In this document: piece by piece, positions 17,549 through 26,037 of the stretch
Layout: every line of letters begins with the position of its first letter
Numbering within the stretch: the stretch's first letter is position 1
NCBI GenBank assembly: GCA_027038835.1
Contig: JALWGC010000013.1
Coordinates: 1 to 64,000 of the forward strand
Direction: 5' to 3'
Length of the DNA stretch: 64,000 nt
Source: Helicobacteraceae bacterium
Lineage (GTDB): Bacteria > Campylobacterota > Campylobacteria > Campylobacterales > Sulfurimonadaceae
Notes under the pieces: generated by a model
Told to the model about the DNA's origin: nothing
What the model saw: only the letters and a program-made list of their open reading frames with translations
Database searches by the model: none
Made by a program: the position numbers and the translations under genes

Positions 17549-18360
17549 ACGATTCTCCCTAATTCATAATGTACTTGTCGATTTTTTATCGTGATTATCG
17601 AGAAGAACTCGCCGCTATCGACGTAGTAGCTCCCCTCTTCCTGCTTGGTAAAATCCTCCAAAGCAAGTTTCCTTCCATAAAGGAGGTTTTGGGGGTTTCC
17701 CGTGTAGAAATTTCGCTCTATGGCTAAAGATTCTTTTGGATCGAGCGCTTTTTCCCCCTCATACACAAACCGCCCTTCACGCAACCGCTCGAGCATACTC
17801 AAAGCACCTACGCTTTGAAGTTTTGTAGCTATTATCTCTCCAAGAGAGCGGATGTACGTCCCCTCGCTCACCGTCGCTTCGAAGGTGATAAAAGGGTGGC
17901 GATAATGCAAAAGCTTTATATCATGTATATCCGCCTCTACCGTTTTTAGCTCCACCTCTTTCCCTTCACGCGCCAAATCGTACGCCCGTTTTCCCTCTAT
18001 CTTCTTGGCGCAAAATTTCGGCGGTACATAGCGAAGCTTCCCTTGGAGTTCTTCTACCGCTTTTTTGACATCTTCAAACGGTTTTTCCTCTACCGCCTCC
18101 ACTTTCGAAACGTTTTCGGTATCGAGCGATTCGCTATGACACCCAAGCCATAGCGTAGCTTTGTAGGTTTTTGGGGTTTTGTCCAAAAAACGAAACAGTT
18201 TCGTGCAACCCCCAAACCCGATAACCAAAACCCCTTTGGCAAAAGGATCGAGCGTGCCGGAAAACCCCGCCTTCTTCACGCCGTATTTACGCTTGAGTTT
18301 GCCCAAAAAGGCGTTCGAGCCGATATTTGCTGGTTTGTAAGCGACAAACAGGCGGTTCAA
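17542..18360 (-). CDS. truB: tRNA pseudouridine-55 synthase
   Basis: TruB forms pseudouridine 55 in tRNA. The 272-residue product begins LNRLFVAYKPANIGSN and contains the catalytic GFSGTLDPFAKGVLV motif. The open frame extends to 18540, but its first 60 codons lie over the helicase gene and look like read-through. The start is TTG at 18360, sharing two bases with the helicase stop (TTGA), which indicates coupled translation. The C-terminal extension to IGRIVC is within family range. Confidence 0.93.
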   Translation of the reverse strand: MNRLFVAYKPANIGSNAFLGKLKRKYGVKKAGFSGTLDPFAKGVLVIGFGGCTKLFRFLDKTPKTYKATLWLGCHSESLDTENVSKVEAVEEKPFEDVKKAVEELQGKLRYVPPKFCAKKIEGKRAYDLAREGKEVELKTVEADIHDIKLLHYRHPFITFEATVSEGTYIRSLGEIIATKLQSVGALSMLERLREGRFVYEGEKALDPKESLAIERNFYTGNPQNLLYGRKLALEDFTKQEEGSYYVDSGEFFSIITIKNRQVHYELGRIVC

Positions 18361-20408
18361 AGTTTCTCCACGAACGAAGAAAGGATATCGCGCTTGGTGC
18401 CTCCGAAATTGATGGAGAGTTTGTAGTCCTTGCCGCTTTTTGCCACGCCTATCACTCTGCCCGCTCCAAAAACCTTGTGACGCACCAAGTCCCCTTTTTT
18501 GAAACTCGCACTTTTTTCCACTTTCAAAGAGCCTTCGCAAAGCCCCGCCTCGTTGATGAAGCGACTTTTTTCCAGTTCGCTCCTGCGCCCTTTGTAAAAT
18601 CGGCTCGAAGCGTGTGAAAGAGTAAGGGTATCTTTAGCTCTGGTAAATGCGACATACCCAAGACGCCGCTCCTCTTCAAGGTCGCTCCCCTCGCCCGTTA
18701 TCGGCAAAAACCCCTCTTCGAGCCCCACGACGAAGACATGACGAAACTCAAGCCCTTTTGCGGCATGAATGCTCATCATAAAAATGCTCTCCCCTTCCAC
18801 TTCGTCTTGGTCGCTTTGGAGCGAAATGTCGTTGAGAAACTCTATGAGTTCGGCTTCGGGATTGTTCTTGACGAAATCTCTGAAAAGACCGTAGAACTCG
18901 TCGATGTTGAGTGTTTTTTCCACCTCGTCAGGGGTGTTTTTGTAGATATCTTTAAGATGAAACGTCTCTTCGAGCTCGTCTATGAAGTCGTACATCGACC
19001 TTTTCGCCGTTTGTGCGACGTAGAGGACATCTTCGACGAAGCGCTTGAGCGTGGCGGTGTTTTTCTTTTTCACTAGCGCTTCGAGTTCGGCTACGGAACT
19101 GCTTTGGAGGTATTCGAAAATCGAGAGCCCTTTTTGATGCGCGGCAAGTTCTATCTTTTCCACGCTCGCTTTGCCGATACCCCTTTTGGGCTTGTTGATG
19201 ATTCGTTTTAACGAAAAGTCGTCATGGACGTTCACCATCACGCGCAAATAGCTCACAAGGTCTTTGATTTCGGCGCGGTCGTAGAAGCGAAGCCCACCCA
19301 CAAGTTTGTAGTTAATGCCGGCACGTCCTAGCCCCTCTTCGAGTGAACGAGAAAGGACGTTCACACGGTAAAGGATGGCGATATCGCTGTGTCTGACACC
19401 GTTGTCGGTAAGTTTTTGGATATGGCGCGCGATTTTTCGAGCCTCTTCGTTCTCGTCCGAAGAACTCATCACCAATATCTCCTCCCCATCCCCTCGAGTC
19501 GATTCGAGTTCCTTGCCAAGACGCCCTCTGTTGTGGTTGATAAGGGTGTTGGCGACTTTGAGAATCTGATTCGTAGAGCGGTAGTTCTTCTGGAGTTTGA
19601 CGATTTTCGCATCGCAAAAGTCTTGGTCGAACTCGATGATGTTGCGGATATGCGCGCCCCGCCATCCGTAGATGCTTTGATCGTCGTCCCCGACAACGCA
19701 CAGGTTCTTGTGGGTGGTGCAAAGCTTTTTGAGCAACATCAACTGCAATTCGTTGGTATCTTGGTATTCATCGACCATAATGTAGCGGTAGCGCGAAGAA
19801 GTCTCTTCGGCAAGGCGGGGGTTTTCTTCGAGTATCTTGTATGTCAGCGCCAAAAGGTCATCGAAATCGACGAGATTGTTCTCTTTGAGATATTTTTCGT
19901 ACTCTTCATACACTTTGGCGATTTGTTGGTAGTTGAAAAATTCCGCTTGTTTGTACGCCTCGTCGGGGGTGATGAGGGAGTTTTTATAGCGTGAAATCTC
20001 GCTTGAGAGCAGTTGCAAAGGTAGTTCGGAATTGATTTTTTTCAAAATCTTTTTCTTGTCGTCGGTATCGATGACGACGAAGTTGTTTTCTCTGCCTAAA
20101 AGATGGATGTTGAATTTCAAGAACAAAAGACCGAACTTGTGAAACGTACACAAAAGAGGCGGGTAGGTATCGCCGCTTATCATCGAAAGGGCGCGATCGC
20201 GCATCTCTTTTGCGGCTTTATTGGTGAAAGTAAGCGTAAGGGTACTGTTGGCGGGGATCCCTATATAATCTATAAGATATGCGAGCCTCGAAACTATCGT
20301 CGTCGTCTTCCCGCTTCCCGCACCTGCTAAAATCAGCAGCGGACCGTCTATCGTCTCGACCGCTTTTCTTTGCTCTTCATTGAGATTTTCGAATATTTTT
20401 TCCATCAA
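18357..20408 (-). CDS. UvrD/PcrA-type superfamily 1 DNA helicase
   Basis: The 683-residue protein has all SF1A helicase motifs: the Q-motif LNEEQRKAVET, Walker A AGAGSGKTTTIVSRL, DEYQDTN, GDDDQSIYGWRGA, and the later VAFTRAKDTL. Its C-terminal 45 residues form the Tudor-like domain of PcrA/UvrD (DLVRHKVFGAGRVIGV). These helicases unwind DNA 3' to 5' in nucleotide excision repair, replication restart and removal of RNA polymerase. The promoter is TATAAT at 20433-20438. PcrA versus UvrD naming cannot be settled from this. Confidence 0.95.
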   Translation of the reverse strand: MMEKIFENLNEEQRKAVETIDGPLLILAGAGSGKTTTIVSRLAYLIDYIGIPANSTLTLTFTNKAAKEMRDRALSMISGDTYPPLLCTFHKFGLLFLKFNIHLLGRENNFVVIDTDDKKKILKKINSELPLQLLSSEISRYKNSLITPDEAYKQAEFFNYQQIAKVYEEYEKYLKENNLVDFDDLLALTYKILEENPRLAEETSSRYRYIMVDEYQDTNELQLMLLKKLCTTHKNLCVVGDDDQSIYGWRGAHIRNIIEFDQDFCDAKIVKLQKNYRSTNQILKVANTLINHNRGRLGKELESTRGDGEEILVMSSSDENEEARKIARHIQKLTDNGVRHSDIAILYRVNVLSRSLEEGLGRAGINYKLVGGLRFYDRAEIKDLVSYLRVMVNVHDDFSLKRIINKPKRGIGKASVEKIELAAHQKGLSIFEYLQSSSVAELEALVKKKNTATLKRFVEDVLYVAQTAKRSMYDFIDELEETFHLKDIYKNTPDEVEKTLNIDEFYGLFRDFVKNNPEAELIEFLNDISLQSDQDEVEGESIFMMSIHAAKGLEFRHVFVVGLEEGFLPITGEGSDLEEERRLGYVAFTRAKDTLTLSHASSRFYKGRRSELEKSRFINEAGLCEGSLKVEKSASFKKGDLVRHKVFGAGRVIGVAKSGKDYKLSINFGGTKRDILSSFVEKL

Positions 20409-20432
20409 CCAATCTTTTCAATATTGTTAGTT

Positions 20433-20518
20433 ATTATACCTTATTTTTCCCCTTTTTTACGATTTTTTCCAAATTTTTTTCTAAAACTATTGTAATTATT
20501 ATAATATTGAGTTATAAT
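20433..20518. promoter_or_regulatory. divergent promoters of the helicase and LysR regulator genes
   Basis: The intergenic region contains TATAAT on the minus strand at 20433-20438 (24 bases from the helicase ATG) and TATAAT on the plus strand at 20513-20518 (32 bases from the regulator ATG). A CTATAAACTACGCTTATAG partial palindrome (T-N11-A type) lies between the second box and the LysR gene and could be an autoregulatory site. Confidence 0.55.
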
Positions 20519-20550
20519 TGCATCTATAAACTACGCTTATAGGAATTATT

Positions 20551-21453
20551 ATGTTAAGAGATTTTGCCAAACTGCAGACTTTCATGATGGTTATCAAGGA
20601 GAAAAGTTTCTCCAAAGCATCCGCGAAATTGGGGATTTCACAGCCGGCCGTCACACAGCAGATAAAATATATAGAAGAGTATCTCGATACGAAAATCGTC
20701 AAACGAAAGAAAAACGGTATTCTTTTGACCAAAGAAGGAGAAGACCTCTACCGTATAGTGCAAAAACTCGAAAAATGTATCCAAAACAGTGAAAAAGAGC
20801 TTCTCAAAATCGTCAATAAAGAGTTCACTTTCGTCATAGGTGCTTCATACGCCATCGGCAACTACATCTTACCCAACTACCTCAACGAAATCAAAAAGCG
20901 CATAGAAAACGAAGTTTACATGCATACGGGGCTTTCTCAAGAGATTATCGACGAACTCGAAGACAGAAAGATCGATTTGGCTTTGATAGAATCTCCTATT
21001 TTTCAAGAAGATATCTACTACAGAGAATGGCTCGAAGACGAACTAGTTTTCTTCTCCAACAAGCCGTTGCCAAAACAGCTCAAACCCGAGGACCTGTACG
21101 ATTTCGACTGGATATGTCGCGATGAAACGAGCCACACCCGTAAACTTCTTAGCGAAGTGTTCGAGGAACTCGACATCACTTGTAGCGACTTCAACGTACT
21201 TGGCGTACTTAGCTCACCCACGTCGATCAAAGAAACGATCCTCAACGCCGGCAATACGGAGCGCCCGTTGGTTTCTATCATGAGTCGTCATGTAATCAAA
21301 AACGAGGTCAAAAACGGCAGACTCTTCGAAGCGCGCCTAAGAGGGCATAAAATAGAAAGAAAACTCTACATCGCTTATCTCAAAGAGCGCAAACACGACG
21401 TTTACATCAACAACGTCGTCAACTATCTTTTGACTCTCAATAAAATCCCCTAA
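20551..21453 (+). CDS. LysR-family transcriptional regulator
   Basis: The 300-residue protein has an N-terminal winged helix-turn-helix (about 5-65; SFSKASAKLGISQPAVTQQI is the recognition region) and a periplasmic-binding-protein-like effector domain (about 90-295). It resembles CysB/CbbR-type LysR regulators in layout, but the inducer is not identifiable. The nearby cysK gene is not in the same transcription unit, so regulation of sulfur metabolism would be speculation. It is preceded by an extended -10 and a possible self-binding palindrome. Confidence 0.9.
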   Translation: MLRDFAKLQTFMMVIKEKSFSKASAKLGISQPAVTQQIKYIEEYLDTKIVKRKKNGILLTKEGEDLYRIVQKLEKCIQNSEKELLKIVNKEFTFVIGASYAIGNYILPNYLNEIKKRIENEVYMHTGLSQEIIDELEDRKIDLALIESPIFQEDIYYREWLEDELVFFSNKPLPKQLKPEDLYDFDWICRDETSHTRKLLSEVFEELDITCSDFNVLGVLSSPTSIKETILNAGNTERPLVSIMSRHVIKNEVKNGRLFEARLRGHKIERKLYIAYLKERKHDVYINNVVNYLLTLNKIP

Positions 21454-21454
21454 C

Positions 21455-21485
21455 GGACCGGAGCTTTCGCTCTAGTCCTTTTTGA
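21455..21485. terminator. bidirectional terminator
   Basis: A stem GGAC-CG-GAGC / GCTC-TA-GTCC with a TTTC loop (21455-21478) lies between the stops of two convergent genes. It is followed on the plus strand by TTTTTG. It overlaps the stop of the minus-strand gene. Confidence 0.75.
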
Positions 21486-21945
21486 AGAACTTCTCGTTTT
21501 CGGGGTTGGAAAGAAAAACGTTCATGGAGTTCTCGACACTCTTTTCGTCGATTTCGACCGTTTCTTCTCGGTGTTGCAACTCTTCGAGTTTAAGCTCGCT
21601 CAAGTTGATGAATATCGGGTTTTCATCCACGATGACCTGCATGATAGAGACCAAAGGCACACTCACGACGCTTCCGAAGTTTTCACTTCCAAAACCGGCC
21701 TCGAAAACGATGTAGTCCTCCTCCACGACGGCACTTTCGAAAGTGTAGCCCGCGAGGAAAAACAAGGTGAGTTTGGAGAGGCTCTCTTGCATATAGGCGG
21801 GAAGCTCGGGGTTGAAACTGACATCTTCTATCTTACAAAGGATACCGAAATTTTGGTTCTTGTCGAACAAAAACGCCAAAATATCGACAAGGTGGTTTTT
21901 CATCATTCGCGCGAAATCTTTGTCTTTGGTTACGTTACTTAACAA
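21472..21945 (-). CDS. SspB-like small protein (conserved, function unknown)
   Basis: The 157-residue protein is soluble. Its core (about 18-115) resembles the SspB adaptor pattern: an N-terminal helix and short strands, then an EAGFGSENFGSVVSVPLVSI stretch comparable to the ARFGGxxRQVSVPLxAV segment of SspB. SspB delivers SsrA-tagged proteins to ClpXP. An acidic C-terminal tail ends in FKKD. Similarity was judged by eye, so the function is tentative. It precedes no obvious partner; its start lies within 11 bp of the end of the PabC-like gene. Confidence 0.6.
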   Translation of the reverse strand: MLSNVTKDKDFARMMKNHLVDILAFLFDKNQNFGILCKIEDVSFNPELPAYMQESLSKLTLFFLAGYTFESAVVEEDYIVFEAGFGSENFGSVVSVPLVSIMQVIVDENPIFINLSELKLEELQHREETVEIDEKSVENSMNVFLSNPENEKFFKKD

Positions 21946-22531
21946 TTAGTGTGTCCTTATCTGTTTTTTCTATCGACATTATAGCAAAATCGACCAAAGC
22001 GTTTAAAAACGCGATTTTGGAAAAAGAAGCGATATCGTTTTTAGTTATCTTTTTTTCGCTCAATCTCCCTGCATGCAAATAACGCGCTCTTGTGGTTCCT
22101 TCCAAAAGGGGTGTGCTTGGAGTTACCCACGCATCACCGTCGAAAAAAGCGACGTTGGCTATGGAGGTATCTTGGACAAAGCCGTTTTTGACCAAGAGTA
22201 TCTCGTCACTTTCTCCCCTTTTTGCAAAAAAGGTGTCTATTTCACTTCTATCGAGCGCTTTTAGGGGGTAGTCTATGCGGGAGTCGATCAATTTGAGCGA
22301 AGTTATCTTCCTTGGGGTATAAGGGTGGTAAGTAACCTCCTTCACACCGTTTTTATCATAAATGACTTTGCAGCGCCACACTCCATCGCCCCGCGCTTCG
22401 ATGTAGTCTTGCAGATATGCCGTTTTCGTAGCTCCAAGTACTCTCAATGTCTTTTCGAAACGTTGCTGATGCCACGCAAGGTTGCAGACTTCCGCGTTTT
22501 GGATTTTGATAGTTTCGAAATACCTACACAT
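21935..22531 (-). CDS. aminotransferase class IV, PabC-like (aminodeoxychorismate lyase)
   Basis: The 198-residue PLP enzyme has the class IV features: WRCKVIYD with the probable Schiff-base lysine and DTSIANVAFFDG in the second half. A TPLLEGTTRARYL segment follows. It is short for the family, as in other Campylobacterota PabC homologues that release 4-aminobenzoate for folate. A branched-chain or D-amino-acid transaminase role is less likely given the length. The start overlaps the cysK stop by 8 bp. Confidence 0.75.
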   Translation of the reverse strand: MCRYFETIKIQNAEVCNLAWHQQRFEKTLRVLGATKTAYLQDYIEARGDGVWRCKVIYDKNGVKEVTYHPYTPRKITSLKLIDSRIDYPLKALDRSEIDTFFAKRGESDEILLVKNGFVQDTSIANVAFFDGDAWVTPSTPLLEGTTRARYLHAGRLSEKKITKNDIASFSKIAFLNALVDFAIMSIEKTDKDTLIVK

Positions 22532-23447
22532 CGAAAAGTTCCGTGCTTAAATACCGCTCTGCAGTATCGCACAAAATCGTTACGATCGTTTTAGCTTGAA
22601 ACTGTGCTCGTTTTGCCACTTCCATAGCCGCGAACACGTTCGCTCCGGCACTTATCCCCACAAGCAATCCCTCTTCTTTCGCCAGCCGGCGCGCGGTTTT
22701 AATGGCGTCTTCGTTGCTGACGGTTATCACTTCGTTGTAAATCGAAGTGTCCAAAATATCGGGAACGAAACCCGCACCTATACCTTGAATTTTATGCGGT
22801 GAGGGTGTTCCGCCGCTTAAAACGGGACTTGATTTTGGCTCTACGGCAAAAACCGCTATGTCGTTTTTCGCTTCTTTAAGAGCGCGACTCGTCCCAGTTA
22901 GCGTACCCCCAGTACCGACAGCCGCGACAAACGCGTCTATGTTGCCTTGTGTATCTCGCAAAATCTCCTTTGCGGTTGTAAGCTCGTGAATCTCAGGATT
23001 GGCGGGGTTTTGAAACTGCTGCAAAACAACCGCGTTGCCAAGCTCTTCTTTGAGCTCGTTGGCTTTTTCTATACTCCCTTGCATCCCCTCTTTTGCAGGG
23101 GTCAAAACAAGCTTTGCACCAAACGCTTTGAGCAGTTTTCTACGCTCTATGCTCATAGAATCGGGCATCGTCAAAATCAGCTTCAAGCCAAGTGCAGCAC
23201 AATTGGCTGCCAACGCTATGCCGGTATTGCCGCTTGTCGGCTCGATGATGGTCGTTTGGTTGTTTATTTTACCGCTTTGTAGCGCTCTTCGTATCATGTT
23301 GAAGCCGATTCTGTCTTTTACCGAGCTTGTGGGATTCATAAACTCACATTTTCCTATAATGTTCGCCCCGCTTTGCCGGCTAGGGAAATTGAGTCGCACC
23401 AAAGGGGTATTGCCAATTAGCTCCGTTATATCATTCGCTATATTCAT
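22524..23447 (-). CDS. cysK: cysteine synthase (O-acetylserine sulfhydrylase)
   Basis: The 307-residue PLP enzyme joins sulfide and O-acetylserine to cysteine. The PLP lysine lies in NPTSSVKDRIGF, the phosphate loop is GTGGTLTG and the substrate loop EPTSGNTGIALAA. Length is typical of CysK. It overlaps the low-molecular-weight phosphatase gene by 17 bp and the PabC-like gene by 8 bp. Confidence 0.95.
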   Translation of the reverse strand: MNIANDITELIGNTPLVRLNFPSRQSGANIIGKCEFMNPTSSVKDRIGFNMIRRALQSGKINNQTTIIEPTSGNTGIALAANCAALGLKLILTMPDSMSIERRKLLKAFGAKLVLTPAKEGMQGSIEKANELKEELGNAVVLQQFQNPANPEIHELTTAKEILRDTQGNIDAFVAAVGTGGTLTGTSRALKEAKNDIAVFAVEPKSSPVLSGGTPSPHKIQGIGAGFVPDILDTSIYNEVITVSNEDAIKTARRLAKEEGLLVGISAGANVFAAMEVAKRAQFQAKTIVTILCDTAERYLSTELFDV

Positions 23448-23877
23448 CTATCAAATTCCTTACACATATTGCACACATTTCATACACTTTTTCAAACCCG
23501 TCAAACCCTTTGAAAAAGTACGGGTCGGGAACATCCGCTCCCTCAAAACCGAAATCACCGAGCAAAAGCGCTTCTTTAGCGCCCATCGCTCCTAAATCGG
23601 CGAGATTTTTACTATCGAGTGCGACTATTATATCAAAATTTTTTATATCTTCTTTAGTAACTTGCCTTGCTCGGCGAGTCGATATGTCGATTCCATGCAT
23701 AGAGGCGACCTTTTGGCTTCCCTCACACGGCGCCTCACCGATATGCCAACTCCCAGTCCCCGCACTATCTACGAAAAAATCGAGAGACTTTTCCTTTACA
23801 TACTCTTTGGCTATCCCCTCACAAAGCGGACTGCGACAAATATTTCCAAGACATACGAACAATATACTTTTTTTCAT
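23431..23877 (-). CDS. low-molecular-weight protein-tyrosine phosphatase
   Basis: The 148-residue protein has the CX5R phosphatase loop in VCLGNICRSP and the general-acid DPYFF motif near the C-terminus. Related enzymes act on tyrosine kinases of capsule export or on arginine phosphate. No kinase is adjacent, so the substrate is unknown. The frame extends upstream to 24024, but the ATG at 23877 places the loop at the usual position, and a TATAAT box lies just upstream. Confidence 0.9.
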   Translation of the reverse strand: MKKSILFVCLGNICRSPLCEGIAKEYVKEKSLDFFVDSAGTGSWHIGEAPCEGSQKVASMHGIDISTRRARQVTKEDIKNFDIIVALDSKNLADLGAMGAKEALLLGDFGFEGADVPDPYFFKGFDGFEKVYEMCAICVRNLIDEYSE

Positions 23878-23934
23878 ATCGATACCAAATCCAAAATTTG
23901 ATAAAATTATACAAACTTTTTCTAAAGGAACCGC

Positions 23935-24141
23935 ATGGGATGGACATGTCAATACGACCATAAAGGGTTTTGCAAGCGTGTAAAGACGATGTGTGAACCG
24001 GGAATGAAAGGGTGCATTTTGCAAACGACCGGAATCGTTTTTTCATCGCAACTAGATAACAATCTCTATGTACATGAAAAAGGAAAAGAGGAACAAAAAC
24101 AAGAAGAGATCGATTTCGCTTCCCTTGCAAGGAGCAACTAA
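23935..24141 (+). CDS. small cysteine-rich protein, conserved in Campylobacterota
   Basis: The 68-residue product begins MGWTCQYDHKGFCKRV and has a second pair of cysteines in KTMCEPGMKGCIL, so four Cys within 30 residues could bind a metal or a cluster. The tail is charged. A ribosome site (AAGGAA, eight bases before ATG) is good. I recall similar small proteins in other Campylobacterota but no function. Its stop overlaps that of the gene on the other strand. Confidence 0.7.
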   Translation: MGWTCQYDHKGFCKRVKTMCEPGMKGCILQTTGIVFSSQLDNNLYVHEKGKEEQKQEEIDFASLARSN

Positions 24142-24299
24142 TCTTTCCTTTTTAGTTTGCGCCTACTGACGCGTTCACGTTTTTCTTGGAGTCTTTTTTT
24201 GAGTTTTTCTATTTTGCCAAGCTCTTTTTCGCTCAAGTCTATCTCTATGTGTTCTATCTCCTCTCCCACTTTGACCGAGAGCATCTCCGACTTTTTCAT
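24138..24299 (-). CDS. small Lys/Glu-rich helical protein, doubtful
   Basis: A 53-codon frame beginning MKKSEMLSVKVGEEIEH and ending in a basic helix (KLKKRLQEKRERVSRRKLKR). It is strongly amphipathic and could bind nucleic acid or a protein, but no family is recognised and the ribosome site is weak. The frame continues upstream to 24344. It sits just downstream of a decayed chloride-channel fragment, so it may be a chance frame. Confidence 0.4.
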   Translation of the reverse strand: MKKSEMLSVKVGEEIEHIEIDLSEKELGKIEKLKKRLQEKRERVSRRKLKRKD

Positions 24300-24327
24300 C
24301 GCCAAAATCTGCGTAGAGAAGATGCTT

Positions 24328-24444
24328 CTATGCCCTGAAATCAAAAAAGGTCTTCAAGATAAAAGTGCACCAATGGATGTTGTTGGAGATGGTATCAAGC
24401 CCAAGACCGATATACCGTGTACCGAAAATCAACGTCAAAACCAC
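24328..24444 (-). pseudogene. remnant of a ClC-type chloride channel gene
   Basis: A 38-codon minus-strand frame reads TLIFGTRYIGLGLDT followed by a segment ending CTFILKTFFDF, then a stop. This resembles the late transmembrane region of ClC/EriC family proteins (RYLGLGxxxI ... FLLKxLFT). Nothing else of such a gene is present on either side, so it appears to be a short leftover of a deleted gene. The match was made by eye. Confidence 0.45.
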
Positions 24445-24512
24445 TAGAGGGTGCTTTCTTCGATTTTGTGGAAAAATTGTACAACTTTAGAGTTTACAAA
24501 AGATTAAAACGG

Positions 24513-24518
24513 TAAAAT
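24513..24518 (+). promoter_or_regulatory. candidate -10 box for sorAB
   Basis: TAAAAT (CGGTAAAATAC) lies 29 bases upstream of the sorA ATG. The rest of the 24445-24547 gap shows no other feature. Confidence 0.4.
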
Positions 24519-24547
24519 ACATCATTTTTACATCAAGGGTTATATAC

Positions 24548-25735
24548 ATGAATAGAAGGCATTTTTTACGATTCTCGGCGGTAGCGGCAACCTCTTTGTA
24601 CGCTTCACAAGGTTTCGTTACCCAGCCAAAAGACGACCAAACGGTAAGCGAAGTCGCCTTTGCCGAAAAAAAACCGCTTATTACCTACTCCAACCGCCCT
24701 CCCCTGTTGGAAACACCCATAGAGTATTTCGATAGAGCCGTTACACCCAACGAACTCTTTTTCGTTCGATGGCATATGCCGATAATCCCTACGGTCAAAT
24801 GGATAGACGGTTTTCATCTGAGTGTCCAAGGGGAGGTGGAAAACAGCCTGTTTCTTTCAATGAAAAACCTCAAAAACGACTTCACTCCCGTTGAAATCAC
24901 CGCCGTCGTACAATGTGGCGGCAACTCAAGAAGTGCGTTTCATCCCACCCCAGTCGGTATCCAATGGGGGAACGGAGCGATGGGGTGTGCGAAATTTAAA
25001 GGAGTAAGACTAAAAGAAATCCTCGAAAAAGCGAAACTCACCGACAATGCCAAATGGCTGCTCTTTGGCGGAGGCGACAAACCCGTCAAAGCGGATATTC
25101 CCGATTTTCAAAGGGAGCTTTCTATCCATGAACTTCGAGACGACATTATCGTGGCGTACGAACAAAACGGGGAAGATATCCCGTTTCTAAACGGTTATCC
25201 GCTGCGTCTTATCATCCCCGGTTATTTCGCTGACAGTTGGGTAAAACAGCTCGATTCCATAACCGTGACAAAAGAGTACACTCCAAGCTTCTTTATGGAC
25301 GTGGCGTATAGAATGCCAAAAAACGGGTGTCGCTGCGAAGAACCCCAAAAAAAAGTCAAAGAGAGTGAACCGCTAAGCTGGATGGAGGTCAAATCGGTCA
25401 TCGCCAAACCGAAAAACCATGCCAAATACAAAGCGGGAAGCAACATCCAGATAAAAGGGGTCGCTTTCGATGGCGGTAGCGGCATAGCCAAAGTGGAAAT
25501 CAGCCTCGATGGCGGCGCAAGCTGGAAAGAAACAAATCTTGGTAAAGAACTCGGAAAGTACGCCTTTAGGGTTTTTACCTACAACCTCAAACCTCTCAAC
25601 AAAGGCAAACTCACCATAATGGCACGTGCAACCAACAACAAAGGGCAAACACAACCTTTCGCACATGAAATAGGGTGGAATCATGGAGGTTATGCCTACA
25701 ACGGCATAGATACGATAGAATTGGAGATAGTATAA
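24548..25735 (+). CDS. sorA: sulfite:cytochrome c oxidoreductase, molybdopterin subunit (SorA type)
   Basis: The 395-residue protein starts with a twin-arginine-like leader (MNRRHFLRFSAVAAT), implying Tat export of a folded cofactor protein. The Moco-binding cysteine is C123 in VVQCGGNSRS. The oxidoreductase molybdopterin domain (about 60-265) is followed by the Mo-co dimerisation domain (about 280-395; GVAFDGGSGIAKVEISLDGG). It oxidises sulfite to sulfate in the periplasm. The next gene encodes a monoheme cytochrome, as in the Campylobacter jejuni pair Cj0005c/Cj0004c. SoxC is a related alternative, but no other sox gene is near. Confidence 0.9.
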   Translation: MNRRHFLRFSAVAATSLYASQGFVTQPKDDQTVSEVAFAEKKPLITYSNRPPLLETPIEYFDRAVTPNELFFVRWHMPIIPTVKWIDGFHLSVQGEVENSLFLSMKNLKNDFTPVEITAVVQCGGNSRSAFHPTPVGIQWGNGAMGCAKFKGVRLKEILEKAKLTDNAKWLLFGGGDKPVKADIPDFQRELSIHELRDDIIVAYEQNGEDIPFLNGYPLRLIIPGYFADSWVKQLDSITVTKEYTPSFFMDVAYRMPKNGCRCEEPQKKVKESEPLSWMEVKSVIAKPKNHAKYKAGSNIQIKGVAFDGGSGIAKVEISLDGGASWKETNLGKELGKYAFRVFTYNLKPLNKGKLTIMARATNNKGQTQPFAHEIGWNHGGYAYNGIDTIELEIV

Positions 25736-26037
25736 TGAAAAAGTTTTTTTTAGTGTTCGCTCTTTTGGGTACGCTTCAAGCCAAAACCTACACCAAAGAC
25801 GTTGTTATGCCGAATATGTCGTTTTCAATCCCCGTCGATAAGAACATAATCGTTATGCAACGAAACTGCCAATGGTGCCACTCTTACGGCTACATTATAA
25901 ATATGGGTAAACAAAACGAAGCGTTTTGGAGACACATAGTTCATAAGATGCGCGACACCTTCAAAGCACCAATCAGCGAACAAGACGAAAAAATCGTCTT
26001 GGAATACCTGATGAAATATTTTGGCAAACAGGATTAA
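25735..26037 (+). CDS. sorB: monoheme c-type cytochrome, sulfite dehydrogenase partner (SorB type)
   Basis: The 100-residue precursor has a signal peptide (MKKFFLVFALLGTLQA) and one heme motif, CQWCH (residues 45-49). A methionine-containing helix follows (HKMRDTFKAP). The ATG overlaps the sorA stop (TAATG), so the two are coupled. It should accept electrons from sulfite oxidation and pass them to the respiratory chain. The longer frame starting at 25675 lies inside sorA and was rejected. Confidence 0.88.
   Translation: MKKFFLVFALLGTLQAKTYTKDVVMPNMSFSIPVDKNIIVMQRNCQWCHSYGYIINMGKQNEAFWRHIVHKMRDTFKAPISEQDEKIVLEYLMKYFGKQD

Noticed and set aside
18361-18540. N-terminal extension of TruB
   Set aside because: Sixty codons with no TruB similarity over the helicase end; TTG at 18360 fits family length and stop overlap.
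24157-24447. Plus-strand frame of 96 codons
   Set aside because: Serine-rich shadow over the small minus-strand frame and the ClC remnant; no start signal.
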